A DNA stretch of 64,000 bases, taken from assembly GCF_006715635.1 (NCBI RefSeq), contig NZ_VFNP01000002.1, positions 2,108,001 to 2,172,000 of the forward strand, given 5' to 3'. The notes under the pieces are model-generated. The model did not search any database. It was not told the DNA's origin and saw only the letters and a list, made by a program, of their open reading frames with translations. Origin of the DNA: Streptomyces sp. SLBN-118 (GTDB lineage: Bacteria; Actinomycetota; Actinomycetes; Streptomycetales; Streptomycetaceae). The position numbers and the translations under genes are program-made. Below, piece by piece: positions 1 to 8,796 of the stretch; the first letter of the stretch is position 1, and each line of letters starts with the position of its first letter.

Positions 1-4
1 GCCT

Positions 5-1288
5 TCAACGTCCAACCAAGACCCCGCCCAGGTACATCGCCTCATGGCAGGCACTCGGCTTCTGGTTGACCGGGTTGCCCACACGTCGGCAAGTGATCGT
101 GATTGACATGTCGCTCTCCCCGGGAACATGGATGGGCGTCACCCAGTGGTGGTCCTGATCACGGAAATTCTCCAAGGCGAGTTTGAGCAGCGGCTCGCCG
201 CCGCGTGCGACAACGAGTGTCCCCGCGTCGCCCTGAGGATTCTCCAGAACCATGTCGGTGAGCTGGAGCGTCTTGCCTTTGGGCACGGTGTATCCCTCGG
301 TGTCCGTGCCATCTGCTGCGGACGCCGACACAGGCAGGCGCAAGGAGAACGGCACACGCTTGACCGGCGACAGGGAGTCCTTCGATTGTCCCTGTCCACC
401 CCCTTTACCCCCCTTGCCCCCTCCCTTGCCCATCGCCTGGCCCGCCTTGTCGTCGGCAGCGGCCGCCTGCTCCCGGGCAGCAGCCGCTTCCTCGCGAGCT
501 GCCAGGACAACAGGGTCGGCCGCCACCGCCTCCCGGGCAGCCGCCTTTACCGTCGGCTTGAGAAGGCCGAACCAGATCGCCGCCAGCACCAGGAGGAGCG
601 CAAGCAGGATAAGCAGCACCTTGAAGATCCACTTCGGGAGCAGCGGCTTCTGCAGGTACGTCCCGTCCACGACGACGGGCGCGGCGTCCTCCTGACTCAG
701 CGCGAGCTGAAAGGGATGGACCAGCGGTTCACCGCGCCACAGCAAGCGGTTGGGCCGGACCGACGCAGAGACGAATGCCGCATGTCCCGGCTCCACTGCC
801 ACCGTGGCCGGACGGAACGCCAAGCGCAGCCGTTCGGCCGGATCCGCGCCGGTCAACGTCAGGATGACCGGCACGTTGCCGCGGTTGTCGACGGCCAGTT
901 GGTGGCGTGCGGCCCAGCGGCCGTGGGATGTCTGCGGCAGGAGCTCGGCGGAGGTGTCGTGGAACGGCTCAATCCGCACGACACCTTCGGGGATCACGGC
1001 ATTTTGGGGGAATTCGGCGGGTTGAACGCGAACGCCGAATGGCACTTCACCCGCGGGTACGTCCCATGACCGCGGTGGGTGCAGTTTCACCGTCGCGGTG
1101 GTCGAGTTGCCCGGGTAGAGGGAAACCGAAGCCGGTTCGACGTCCATCCAGTCCGCGGCTTCTCCCAGCACGTCGAACGAGTAGGCCTCCACGATGTCGC
1201 TGGTGTTGCGTACCTGCAGAAGGACGGTGACCTCACTGCCGGGCTCGATCGAAATATCAGTCATGTCCAGGCTGGCCGATGCAGTCAT
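5..1288 (-). CDS. Membrane-anchored Ig-like protein, probably part of a contractile injection system locus (CisA-like)
   Basis: 427 residues from the ATG at 1288; a second in-frame ATG at 1264 is possible, and neither has a clear ribosome binding site. The N-terminal ~200 residues read as beta-rich Ig-like or COG1470-type repeats with phrases such as EPGSEVTVLLQVRNTS. A single strong transmembrane helix (KWIFKVLLILLALLLVLAAIW) lies near residues 218-242, followed by an Ala/Glu-rich helical stretch, a Gly/Lys-rich linker (GKGGGKGGKGGG) and a C-terminal beta domain. There is no N-terminal signal peptide, so it looks bitopic. A DUF4255 protein and a CIS AAA+ ATPase follow within 2 kb. Streptomyces CIS clusters encode a bitopic membrane protein, CisA, that links the cytoplasmic particle to the membrane, and this protein has that architecture. 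The family assignment is inference; the membrane topology is seen directly. Confidence 0.6.
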   Translation of the reverse strand: MTASASLDMTDISIEPGSEVTVLLQVRNTSDIVEAYSFDVLGEAADWMDVEPASVSLYPGNSTTATVKLHPPRSWDVPAGEVPFGVRVQPAEFPQNAVIPEGVVRIEPFHDTSAELLPQTSHGRWAARHQLAVDNRGNVPVILTLTGADPAERLRLAFRPATVAVEPGHAAFVSASVRPNRLLWRGEPLVHPFQLALSQEDAAPVVVDGTYLQKPLLPKWIFKVLLILLALLLVLAAIWFGLLKPTVKAAAREAVAADPVVLAAREEAAAAREQAAAADDKAGQAMGKGGGKGGKGGGQGQSKDSLSPVKRVPFSLRLPVSASAADGTDTEGYTVPKGKTLQLTDMVLENPQGDAGTLVVARGGEPLLKLALENFRDQDHHWVTPIHVPGESDMSITITCRRVGNPVNQKPSACHEAMYLGGVLVGR

Positions 1289-1472
1289 GCGGCCGACTGT
1301 ACGAACGTGGGCATCCGTGGGCAGCGGCCGCGCGGGAGCACTTTCGTGCGGCAGTCGGCGCCCGAAGGACCGCCCGCGCCGGAGCTGTATCGCGCGGCGC
1401 TCACCAGCATCATCTGGACGGATGGCTTGGACAACTGGCCGGGCGGCCGGGGCTGCTGAAGGAGCGGGAATC

Positions 1473-2387
1473 GTGGGACGACGCAGACTGCCCGCAAAAC
1501 TCGGCGTCGCCGTGGGGCTTTTGGTGATCACATGGGCCGCCATCGCCTGGCAGTCGGCCACGGAGGATCCGGCGGCAACGGCAGGTTGCCGGGTGGGGTC
1601 CCTTGCCGTCGGCCATGTGGAGGGCATTTCGCAAGCGTCGGCCCCTCTCGGCCGGCAGGATTCCATCACTGAGGTCTCACCGCAGGCCTTCGTACCGGAC
1701 GCGGGATGGGTGAAGAGCCGGTCCGCCGCCCGGTCGCCGTGTTCGCCTGCCCTCGTGGCGACCGCCGCCGCTCCGACAACGACCCACGTCGGCAGCACAG
1801 CCGTCGTCACGTTCACCGTACGCAACCGGGGCGGGCAGCTGGCCAGGGGCGTACGTCTGACACTACGCGGCCCCCACTCTCTGCCCACAGCCGTCACCTC
1901 GTCCAACTGCTTGTTGAGCAAGAAAGGTTGTGAACTCGATCCGGGAGCGGCTCTGGCGGTACGAGTGGCCCTGACCCCCAAGACCGCCCAAACAGCAGAG
2001 CTGGTCGGTCTGGCCAGTACGACCAGTCGGGACGCCGACCTCTCCCATGCGTCCGCCAAGGTTCGGATCACGGTGAAGCGGCCACGGGCCAGTCTCAATT
2101 CGTACACCGGGCCACCTGGGTTCGTCGCCTCGGTCCACGGTGTCGACTTCCCTCCTGGTGCAAAGGTCGGTCTGACTTGGCTTCCCGGACTAACCGCGCA
2201 GCAGGAGCCGGTAACGGTAAGGGCTGACGGCACGTTCGACACTCACATGCTCGTCCTGCGCTCGGATCGGCCCGGCCCCCGGGACCTCGCAGTCTCTCCC
2301 GTCGCCGGACCGGCATTCTCGCGAGCGATAGCGGCATTCCTGGTCGTACCTCACGCACTCGAGGCGCCAAAGTTCCTCGACCGCTAG
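1473..2387 (+). CDS. Secreted or membrane-anchored Ig-like protein, function unknown
   Basis: 304 residues. I chose the GTG at 1473 because a GGAG sequence sits 8 bases upstream; the reading frame stays open further upstream but that part reads as non-coding. Residues ~7-28 form a signal peptide or signal anchor (LPAKLGVAVGLLVITWAAIAW). The rest is extracellular: a CARDB/DUF11-like domain around residues 105-210 (STAVVTFTVRNRGGQLARGV, with several Cys) and a second beta domain resembling an IPT-type Ig fold (YTGPPGFVASVHGVDFPPGAKVGLTW). I do not recognise a catalytic motif. It is divergent from the membrane protein on its left and lies 114 bases upstream of the DUF4255 gene, so it may belong to the same injection-system locus, perhaps as a surface or cell-wall-facing component. 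That role is inferred only from position. Confidence 0.6.
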   Translation: MGRRRLPAKLGVAVGLLVITWAAIAWQSATEDPAATAGCRVGSLAVGHVEGISQASAPLGRQDSITEVSPQAFVPDAGWVKSRSAARSPCSPALVATAAAPTTTHVGSTAVVTFTVRNRGGQLARGVRLTLRGPHSLPTAVTSSNCLLSKKGCELDPGAALAVRVALTPKTAQTAELVGLASTTSRDADLSHASAKVRITVKRPRASLNSYTGPPGFVASVHGVDFPPGAKVGLTWLPGLTAQQEPVTVRADGTFDTHMLVLRSDRPGPRDLAVSPVAGPAFSRAIAAFLVVPHALEAPKFLDR

Positions 2388-2501
2388 CGCCCCACGCACG
2401 TGATCCGACCACGGCACCACCGCGGGGCGGGGTCCTGCCATGCACGCTCAGACGTGGCCGTGGCCACGTACCGTCCCCGCGCAGGTGAAGGAGAGAAATC
2501 C

Positions 2502-3125
2502 ATGATTCATGAGATCGACGAGGCGCTGCGCTCCCTGATCAGCGCCGAGATGCTCAGCGGGGCTGATGTCAGCATGGTCTTCGACGCCCCTACCCGCGAC
2601 TGGGCGGCGCGGCGCAGCGGGCCGGTGATCGACCTCTACCTGTACGACATTCGGGAGGACCTCAAGCGGCGCGAGCGGGGTTTGGTCAACGAGTACGACG
2701 ACCGCGGGATCGTCGTCGCGCGCCGCCTGCCGCCGCGCTACTTCGCGCTCTCGTATCTCGTCAGCGCCTGGACCCAGCGCCCGGAGGACGAGCATCGTCT
2801 CCTTTCGACACTGCTCACCGGTTTCCTACGGCACGAGTCCCTGCCGTCCGAGCTGTTGTCCGGATTGATTGCGGAGAGCCAACTGCCCGTGCCGATGAGC
2901 ATCGCGCTGCCCCCGCCGGAAGACCGGGCGTTCTCCGATGTGTGGTCCGCCCTGGGCGGAGAACTCAAACCCTCGCTGGACCTTGTCGTCAGCGTGCCGC
3001 TCATCCCAGCCCGGGCATTCGAAGCCGGCCCGCCGAGCGAGTCCGGCCTGCGGGCCACGGTCGGTGACATGGCGGGAGAGTTCACGGATGCTCCCGTACA
3101 GACGAAGAGGGGCAACCGTGACTGA
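2502..3125 (+). CDS. DUF4255 / Pvc16-type contractile injection system protein
   Basis: 207 residues. The ATG at 2502 has an AAGGAGAG ribosome binding site 7 bases upstream. The protein opens with IHEIDEALRSLISAEML and has the conserved PVIDLYLYDIREDLKRRERG block typical of the Pvc16 N-terminal domain (DUF4255). In phage-tail-like injection systems (Afp, PVC, MAC and Streptomyces CIS) this protein caps or terminates the tube-sheath assembly and is encoded beside the AAA+ ATPase. Here its stop codon lies just inside the ATPase gene (8-base overlap), indicating translational coupling. No tube, sheath or baseplate gene is visible in the window, so the structural part of the cluster must lie to the left, lie elsewhere or be lost. 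Confidence 0.8.
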   Translation: MIHEIDEALRSLISAEMLSGADVSMVFDAPTRDWAARRSGPVIDLYLYDIREDLKRRERGLVNEYDDRGIVVARRLPPRYFALSYLVSAWTQRPEDEHRLLSTLLTGFLRHESLPSELLSGLIAESQLPVPMSIALPPPEDRAFSDVWSALGGELKPSLDLVVSVPLIPARAFEAGPPSESGLRATVGDMAGEFTDAPVQTKRGNRD

Positions 3126-5220
3126 TACGGCGGAGGAGACAACCGCTCTGCACACAGGTCACGGCACTGTCGGGCTGGTACACCTGATCGAACGGATACG
3201 ACTGCTCGAAGGTCGGATTCGACGGACCATCGATGCCCGGCGGCAAGGCGACCCGGACCCGGGTGACCCGTTCCGCGGCACGTACCTGTCCGACGACGTG
3301 GTTCAACGGCTGCTTGACCATGCCGATCGCGCAGCCTTCCCTGACGCGGCCGAGGCCGCGGAGTTGTCTGCGATCGAGACTCGGGCCGCCGCAGCAGAGC
3401 GGGACGGCGCCGATGTGCGGCTGCGGCGGCTGCAACGGGATTTCGGTCTGGATCCGCTCGACGTGGAGGTGCTGCTGTTCGCACTCGCCCCCGATCTGGA
3501 CAATCGGCTAGAGCATGCGTACGCCTACCTCAACGACGACGTGACCCGACGCCGAGCCTCCATCGCTGTGGCGCTGGAACTGTGCGGAGTGCCGGCGGCA
3601 TCCGCCGCGGCACGGGCGCGACTGGGCCTGAACGCCCCCTTGATATCCGGTGGACTGCTCCGGATCGATGACGCCGAGCGGCCCTTTCTCAGCCGGACGC
3701 TGCGGGTGCCGGACCGGGTCACGGCTCACCTGCTGGGAGACGACGGACCGGATGCCCGCCTCGCCGACGTCATACAGCCGCTCGAGTCCGGCGTGGGGAT
3801 CGTCGACCCCACTCGGCTTGCCGCCGCGCTCGCCTCCGGGATGCGCCTGGCCTACCTGCGTGAGTGCCCGGGCGGCGCGGCACGCTTGCTCGCCGCCTCG
3901 GCACTTGCCGCATGCGGCAGCCATGCACTCGGTCTCGATCTGGGGCGCGCCGTCCGTGACACCGATCCGGGCGAGCTGATGGCGATAGCGGCCCGCGAGG
4001 CGCGGCTCACCGACGCTGCCCTCGTCGCCGGCCCGGTGGAAGCGACCGCCGACCACCCGCAGGTAGTGCGGCGACTGGCGGGATCGCCGGTGCCTGTCCT
4101 GCTCGTGGGCTCGATGACCTGGGACCCCGCCTGGGCCGCAGCCCCCGCGCTCCTGATCGATGTCCCCCCGCTCGTGCCGGAAGAACGGATCACCTTGTGG
4201 CGAGCGGCCCTGGGCACGCCCGAGACCCTGGATCTCGACCTGGACCTGCCCCGCGTGACCGCTCCTTTCCTGCTGGCTCCTGACCAGGTGGCACGAGCGG
4301 CACAGTCGGCCCGTCAGCAGGCGGCGCTCGTCGGCGGCCCCGTCACCCAGGAGCATCTGCGTAACGGCGCACGCACGCAGAGCGCCGCCGGTCTGGAGAA
4401 GCTGGCACGCCGGATCGAACCAGCGGTGGGATGGGAAGACCTGGTGCTGCCGCCCACGGTGCTCGACCAACTGTCCGAGCTGGCGTCGCGAGCCCGGCAC
4501 CGCGAACAGGTGCTCGGCAGTTGGGGCATGCGTCCGGGCGGGGGGCGGGGCCGCGGCGTAATGGCTCTGTTCGCCGGCGACTCCGGGACGGGCAAGACCA
4601 TGTCCGCCGAAGTGATCGCAGCCCATCTCGGTCTCGACCTCTACACGGTCGATCTCGCCATGGTCGTGGACAAGTACGTGGGTGAGACCGAGAAGAATTT
4701 GGAACGCATCTTCACCGAGGCGGCCGGGGTCAACGGAGTACTCCTCTTTGATGAGGCAGACGCCATCTTCGGCAAGCGTTCGGAAGTCAAGGACGCCCAC
4801 GACCGGTACGCCAACGTGGAGAGCGCCTATCTGCTGCAACGTATGGAGAGTTTCGACGGATTGGCCATCCTGGCGACCAACCTGCGAGCAAATCTGGACG
4901 AGGCGTTCACCCGCCGACTCGATCTGGTCGTCGACTTCCCGACGCCCGATCAATTCCAACGGCGAGCACTGTGGGACCGATGTCTGGGCACCGCGCTGCC
5001 ACGGGAGCCCAACCTTGACCTCGATTTCTGCGCGAGTGCCTTCGAACTGGCGGGCGGCAACATCCGATCGATCGCCGTCACCGCCGCATACCTCGCCGCA
5101 GACGTGAACCGCCCGGTGTGCATGACCGACCTCGTGACAGCCGTTCAGCGCGAGTACCGCAAACTCGGCCGATTGTGCCTGGAGTCAGAGTTCGGCCCCT
5201 ACTTTGAGCTGATTCGCTGA
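3118..5220 (+). CDS. AAA+ ATPase of a contractile injection system cluster
   Basis: 700 residues from the GTG at 3118, which overlaps the DUF4255 stop by 8 bases and has GAGGGG 5 bases upstream. The N-terminal ~450 residues resemble the winged-helix/degenerate AAA portion of eCIS ATPases. The C-terminal AAA module carries Walker A GDSGTGKT (residues 487-494), Walker B LLFDEADAIF (Asp545, Glu546), sensor-1 ILATNLRANLDEAF and the arginine finger region FTRRLD. This is the ATPase conserved in eCIS/CIS loci; its exact mechanical role (assembly or remodelling) is not settled. It is the last gene of the locus: an insertion-sequence end starts three bases after its stop codon. Confidence 0.8.
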   Translation: MTDTAEETTALHTGHGTVGLVHLIERIRLLEGRIRRTIDARRQGDPDPGDPFRGTYLSDDVVQRLLDHADRAAFPDAAEAAELSAIETRAAAAERDGADVRLRRLQRDFGLDPLDVEVLLFALAPDLDNRLEHAYAYLNDDVTRRRASIAVALELCGVPAASAAARARLGLNAPLISGGLLRIDDAERPFLSRTLRVPDRVTAHLLGDDGPDARLADVIQPLESGVGIVDPTRLAAALASGMRLAYLRECPGGAARLLAASALAACGSHALGLDLGRAVRDTDPGELMAIAAREARLTDAALVAGPVEATADHPQVVRRLAGSPVPVLLVGSMTWDPAWAAAPALLIDVPPLVPEERITLWRAALGTPETLDLDLDLPRVTAPFLLAPDQVARAAQSARQQAALVGGPVTQEHLRNGARTQSAAGLEKLARRIEPAVGWEDLVLPPTVLDQLSELASRARHREQVLGSWGMRPGGGRGRGVMALFAGDSGTGKTMSAEVIAAHLGLDLYTVDLAMVVDKYVGETEKNLERIFTEAAGVNGVLLFDEADAIFGKRSEVKDAHDRYANVESAYLLQRMESFDGLAILATNLRANLDEAFTRRLDLVVDFPTPDQFQRRALWDRCLGTALPREPNLDLDFCASAFELAGGNIRSIAVTAAYLAADVNRPVCMTDLVTAVQREYRKLGRLCLESEFGPYFELIR

Positions 5221-5223
5221 CTC

Positions 5224-5635
5224 ACGAGCTCGTGCATGGTTGGCGGTGGCGGGGTGAAGCCGTGATCGTTGATCATGCGCGAGCGGGCAGACCGGGATCA
5301 TCGATGGCACCGAGATCCGGTTACGCCGCCCGGCCGCGGGACGCAAGGACCGGGACACGTTCATCTCCGGCAAGAACAAGCAGAACGCCGTCAATCAGCG
5401 CAAAGCCCACTCCTCTCGGCGCATCCGGGTCGAGCACGGCATTGCGCACCTGAAGAACTGGCGAGCCCTCGCGCGCCATCAGGGCCGCCGTGAGCACACG
5501 ACCGCCACCATCCAGGTCGTCGCCGGACTGCTCTCACACCGGCACACCGCCACCGAGCCCAGCGATCCGCACTCGTGAACCCTGACGGCAAACCGCGGCA
5601 CTCGACGGGCCACCGCCGACCATGCACGAGCTCGT
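5224..5635 (+). mobile_element. Internally deleted IS5-like insertion sequence with intact terminal inverted repeats
   Basis: Two 27-base terminal inverted repeats (5224-5250 and 5609-5635) match at 26 of 27 positions; the outer part reads ACGAGCTCGTGCATGGT. Between them is only the C-terminal part of a DDE transposase, so the element has lost most of its gene but kept both ends. The left end is three bases past the AAA+ ATPase stop and the right end touches the stop codon of the oppositely oriented SDR gene. I see no convincing target-site duplication. The element marks the border between the injection-system genes and the lipid/steroid genes. Confidence 0.75.
5295..5578 (+). pseudogene. Transposase C-terminal fragment (DDE_Tnp_4 / IS5 family)
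   Basis: Reading forward, the frame gives IIDGTEIRLRRPAAGRKDRD, then TFISGKNKQNAVN, then RRIRVEHGIAHLKNWRALAR before a TGA at 5576-5578. These are typical of the C-terminal catalytic half of IS5-group DDE transposases from Streptomyces. There is no start codon or N-terminal half, and a segment between the NAVN and RIRVEH parts appears to be missing, so it cannot encode an active transposase. Confidence 0.7.
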
Positions 5636-6576
5636 TAGCCCCGCTTCAGGCCCAGAACCTCCGCCGCAGCGAACGTCTCGCCGCCCGGCCGTTCCGCGTA
5701 ATACGCGCCCAGCACCCCCTCCAGCTCCTCGAAGCTGAACACCTCCTTCGAGGTGTCGAACTTCGCCGCCACCTTCGGGCGTTCCACGATCGCCACCATC
5801 CCGCCGTGCACGACGAGCAGTTGCCCGTTGACCCTTTCCGCCGCCGGGGAGGCGAGGTAGCCGACCAGCGGGGCGACATGCTCGGGTGCCAGCGCGTCGA
5901 GTTCGCCCGGGGCCGGTTCGGCGAAGCCCTCGAAGACGTCCTGCGTCATGCGCGTACGGGCCCTCGGGCAGATCACATTGGCCCTCACCCCGTACTTGGA
6001 CAGCGCCAGGGCCGTCGACGTCGTCAGACCGACGATGCCGCCCTTGGCCGCCGCGTAGTTCGGCTGGCCCGCCGAGCCCGCGAGGAACGCCTCCGAGGAC
6101 GTGTTGACGATCCGGCCGTAGACCGGGCCGCCCGCCGACTTGGAGCGCTCGCGCCAGTGGACGGATGCGAAGTGGGTAGTGTTGAAGTGGCCCTTGAGGT
6201 GGACGCGGATCACCGAGTCCCATTCGCTCTCGGTCATCGAGAAGATCATCCGGTCACGCAGGATGCCCGCGTTGTTGACCAGGATGTCGAGCTTGCCGTA
6301 CGTCGTGACGGCCAGGTCGACGAGGGCGCGCGCGGACTCGAAGTCGGACACGTCGCCCAGGTGCGCGACGGCCCGGCCGCCCGCCGCGCGGATCTCTTCG
6401 GCGACGTTCTCCGCGGGGGCGGCGGACGCCTCGCCCGAGCCGTCGCGGCCCGGGCGGCCGTAGTCGTTGACGACGACCGCCGCGCCGAGCCGGGCGAGTT
6501 CCAGGGCTTCCGCCCGGCCCAGGCCCCGGCCCGCGCCGGTGACGATCGCGCTCAGGCCCTCAAGGGGGAGAGACAT
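5635..6576 (-). CDS. Short-chain dehydrogenase (hydroxyacyl-CoA/steroid type, ChsB1-like)
   Basis: 313 residues. The ATG at 6576 has an AAAGGA site 5 bases upstream. The Rossmann glycine motif TGAGRGLG is at residues 13-20, NNAG at 101-104, and the catalytic Ser160/161-Tyr174-Lys178 triad in NTSSEAF...PNYAAAK. Length and phrases such as NNAGILRDRM and HLKGHF resemble the hydroxyacyl-CoA dehydrogenases related to mycobacterial Rv3502c (ChsB1) and the dehydrogenase part of MFE-2 enzymes. It is the last gene of a maoC-adh-sdr operon (10-base gap to adh). In that setting it would oxidise the 3-hydroxyacyl-CoA made by the MaoC hydratase. The exact substrate is inference. Confidence 0.85.
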   Translation of the reverse strand: MSLPLEGLSAIVTGAGRGLGRAEALELARLGAAVVVNDYGRPGRDGSGEASAAPAENVAEEIRAAGGRAVAHLGDVSDFESARALVDLAVTTYGKLDILVNNAGILRDRMIFSMTESEWDSVIRVHLKGHFNTTHFASVHWRERSKSAGGPVYGRIVNTSSEAFLAGSAGQPNYAAAKGGIVGLTTSTALALSKYGVRANVICPRARTRMTQDVFEGFAEPAPGELDALAPEHVAPLVGYLASPAAERVNGQLLVVHGGMVAIVERPKVAAKFDTSKEVFSFEELEGVLGAYYAERPGGETFAAAEVLGLKRG

Positions 6577-6586
6577 GAAGGTCCTT

Positions 6587-7663
6587 TCAGATCTCGATGC
6601 AGGTGCGCAGGGCCTCGCCCGTACGCATCTGGGCCAGCGCCTCGTTGATCTCCGCGAGCTTCACCCGGTGGGTGATGAGGCTTTCGAGGTCGATACGGCC
6701 CGCGCGCCACAGGGCGATGGTCCTCTCGTACGAGGTGAGCACGTCCCCGCCCCCGTACATGGACGGCAGGATCCGCTTCTCGTCGAAGAACAGCTCGAAC
6801 ATGTTGAGCTGGAGGTGGTCGTCCATGGCGCCCGCGCCGACGATGCACAGGGTGCCGCCGCGCCGGGTCGTCTCGTACGCGGTGCGCGCGGTGGCCGATT
6901 TGCCGACGACCTCGAAGACGTTGTCGAAGCCCTCGCCCGCGGTGACGCGCTGCTTGGCGTCGACGAGTTCGTCCGGCGAGACGGCTTCCGTGGCGCCGAA
7001 CCTCAAGGCCGCCTCGCGCCGGGCGGCGACCGGGTCGACGGCGATGATCTGGGCCGCGCCCCTGAGCCGGGCGCCCTGGATCGCGGAGATACCGACGCCG
7101 CCGCAGCCGATGACGGCGACTGACGAACCGGCCGCCACGTCCGCGGTGTTGATGGCAGCGCCGAGACCCGTGGTCACTCCGCAGCCGATGAGCGCGGCGA
7201 TGTCGAAGGGCACGTCGGCGGGGATGGGCACGGCGCAGCCCGCGGGGACGACGACTTCCTCGGTGAAGGTTCCGGTGCCCGCGAAGCCGAAGACGTCGCC
7301 GCCGGGGCGCTTGAAGTTGGGGGTGCCGGCGTTCATGAATCCGGCGAGGCACAGTTGGCTCTGGCCGCGCTTGCAGGAGGGACAGACACCGCACGCGGGC
7401 AGCCAGCACAGCAGCACCCGGTCGCCCTGCGAGAGGCCGTTCACGCCGTCGCCGACGTCGATGATCTCGCCGGCTCCCTCGTGTCCGGGCACGAAGGGCG
7501 CGGGCTGCGGCAGGACGCCGTTCATGGCCGAGAGGTCGGAGTGGCACAGTCCGGTGGCCCGGACGCGGATCTTGACCTTGCCGGGGCCGAAGCCCACCGC
7601 CTCGATGTCGTCGAGGACTTCGAGCTTGTCCTGCCCTGTCTCGTGCAGTACGGCTGCGCGCAT
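6587..7663 (-). CDS. Zinc-dependent alcohol dehydrogenase (MDR superfamily)
   Basis: 358 residues. Catalytic zinc ligands are visible: Cys40 (GLCHSD) and His61-Glu62 (GHEGAGE). The structural zinc site is complete (Cys91, Cys94, Cys97, Cys105 in CGVCPSCKRGQSQLC). The NAD-binding GCGGVG motif is in the middle of the protein. It is of the class III/AdhD type. It lies 13 bases downstream of the maoC stop and 10 bases upstream of the sdr, so it is co-transcribed. In a steroid or fatty-acid pathway it could oxidise a terminal (C26) alcohol to the aldehyde, which fits the CYP125-like P450 and the aldehyde dehydrogenase elsewhere in the window. That substrate is inference. Confidence 0.85.
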   Translation of the reverse strand: MRAAVLHETGQDKLEVLDDIEAVGFGPGKVKIRVRATGLCHSDLSAMNGVLPQPAPFVPGHEGAGEIIDVGDGVNGLSQGDRVLLCWLPACGVCPSCKRGQSQLCLAGFMNAGTPNFKRPGGDVFGFAGTGTFTEEVVVPAGCAVPIPADVPFDIAALIGCGVTTGLGAAINTADVAAGSSVAVIGCGGVGISAIQGARLRGAAQIIAVDPVAARREAALRFGATEAVSPDELVDAKQRVTAGEGFDNVFEVVGKSATARTAYETTRRGGTLCIVGAGAMDDHLQLNMFELFFDEKRILPSMYGGGDVLTSYERTIALWRAGRIDLESLITHRVKLAEINEALAQMRTGEALRTCIEI

Positions 7664-7676
7664 GGCGCGGCTCCCT

Positions 7677-8531
7677 TCAGGACGTTTCCACGATGGTGTC
7701 GGCGAGGACCGGGGCGTCGTCCCGTTCCACTGCTGTCACCGACACCAGGACCTTGCTGTCTTGCTGCCACATCCGGATACGCAGGGTCTCGCCGGGGAAG
7801 ACAACGCCCGCGAAGCGCGTGGTGTACGAGCGGACGCGGCCGACGTCCCCGCCGAGGAGGGTGTCGACGACCGCCTTGAGGGTCATTCCGTACGTGCAGA
7901 GCCCGTGCAGGATGGGCCGGTCGAAACCCGCGCGGGCGGCGAACTCGGGATCGGCGTGAAGGGGGTTGAAGTCGCCGGAGAGCCGGTAGAGCAGCGCCTG
8001 GTCCTCGCGGATCCTGCGTTCGACGGTCTTGTCGGGCTCGCGTTCCGGCTGCTCCGCGCGTACGGACGGTCCGCGCTCGCCGCCGAAACCGCCTTCTCCG
8101 CGTACGAAGATCTGGGAGTCGCTCGTCCACAGCGGCCCGTCGCCGTCGGCGGCCTCGGTGCGCAGGACGATGACGGCGGCCTTGCCCTTGTCGTAGACGG
8201 CGGCGACGCGTGAGGTCGAGACGACCTTCCCTTCGACCGGGAGGGGCCGGTGCAGCCGGATGGTCTGTCCGCCGTGGAGTACGGATGCGAGGTCGATGTC
8301 GAGCCAGGGGCCGCCGAGTCCGCCGACGACGCCGAGGCCCGCGCCCGCCACGGTGGCGAAGCTGGGCAGTACGTGCAGCTTCGATTCGAGGGTGTAGCGC
8401 AGTTCGCCGGGGTCGGTGGCGGGCAGGCCCGCGCCGAGGCCGAGGTGGTAGAGCAGGACGTCCTTGCGGTCCCAGCGGATTTCGGCGCTGCGGGGTTCGG
8501 CTGCGACGGCCTTGGCGGCATCAATGGGCAT
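7677..8531 (-). CDS. MaoC-type double hot-dog enoyl-CoA hydratase (ChsH3-like)
   Basis: 284 residues. The protein has an N-terminal degenerate hot-dog half and a C-terminal hydratase-2 half. The C-terminal half carries YRLSGDFNPLHADPEFAARA, holding the Asp/His catalytic pair, followed by RPILHGLCTYG. Size and organisation match MFE-2-type hydratases and mycobacterial Rv3538 (ChsH3). It hydrates trans-2-enoyl-CoA. It is the first gene of the maoC-adh-sdr operon, and a perfect KstR-type operator lies 97 bases upstream of its start. Confidence 0.85.
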   Translation of the reverse strand: MPIDAAKAVAAEPRSAEIRWDRKDVLLYHLGLGAGLPATDPGELRYTLESKLHVLPSFATVAGAGLGVVGGLGGPWLDIDLASVLHGGQTIRLHRPLPVEGKVVSTSRVAAVYDKGKAAVIVLRTEAADGDGPLWTSDSQIFVRGEGGFGGERGPSVRAEQPEREPDKTVERRIREDQALLYRLSGDFNPLHADPEFAARAGFDRPILHGLCTYGMTLKAVVDTLLGGDVGRVRSYTTRFAGVVFPGETLRIRMWQQDSKVLVSVTAVERDDAPVLADTIVETS

Positions 8532-8627
8532 GGGGTTGCTGCTCCTTGACGAGGGGAAGACCCCGGCGCGGCCGTCCGCACCGTCGGCCGCACCGAGGTC
8601 GTACGGGACCGGCCCGGACGCCGGTTC

Positions 8628-8641
8628 TAGAACGCGTTCTA
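8628..8641. promoter_or_regulatory. KstR-type operator, perfect palindrome, upstream of maoC operon
   Basis: TAGAACGCGTTCTA fits the mycobacterial KstR consensus TNNAACNNGTTNNA at every fixed position and is a perfect palindrome (extending to 16 bases, CTAG...CTAG). It lies between the maoC start (8531, minus) and the ABC transporter start (8797, plus). Confidence 0.7.
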
Positions 8642-8796
8642 GGGTCGGTGGCCCCTATGTATAACGCAGCCCCCAGTACTTGTGAAGACCGCTGACTGCA
8701 TGTCAGATCCCGTGTCGCACCCAGGACATTTGTCACCGCCGAGTCCGTACAAGCGCATCTGCCGGGACCCTCCGACCCCTCCGTAGCGTGATCCGT

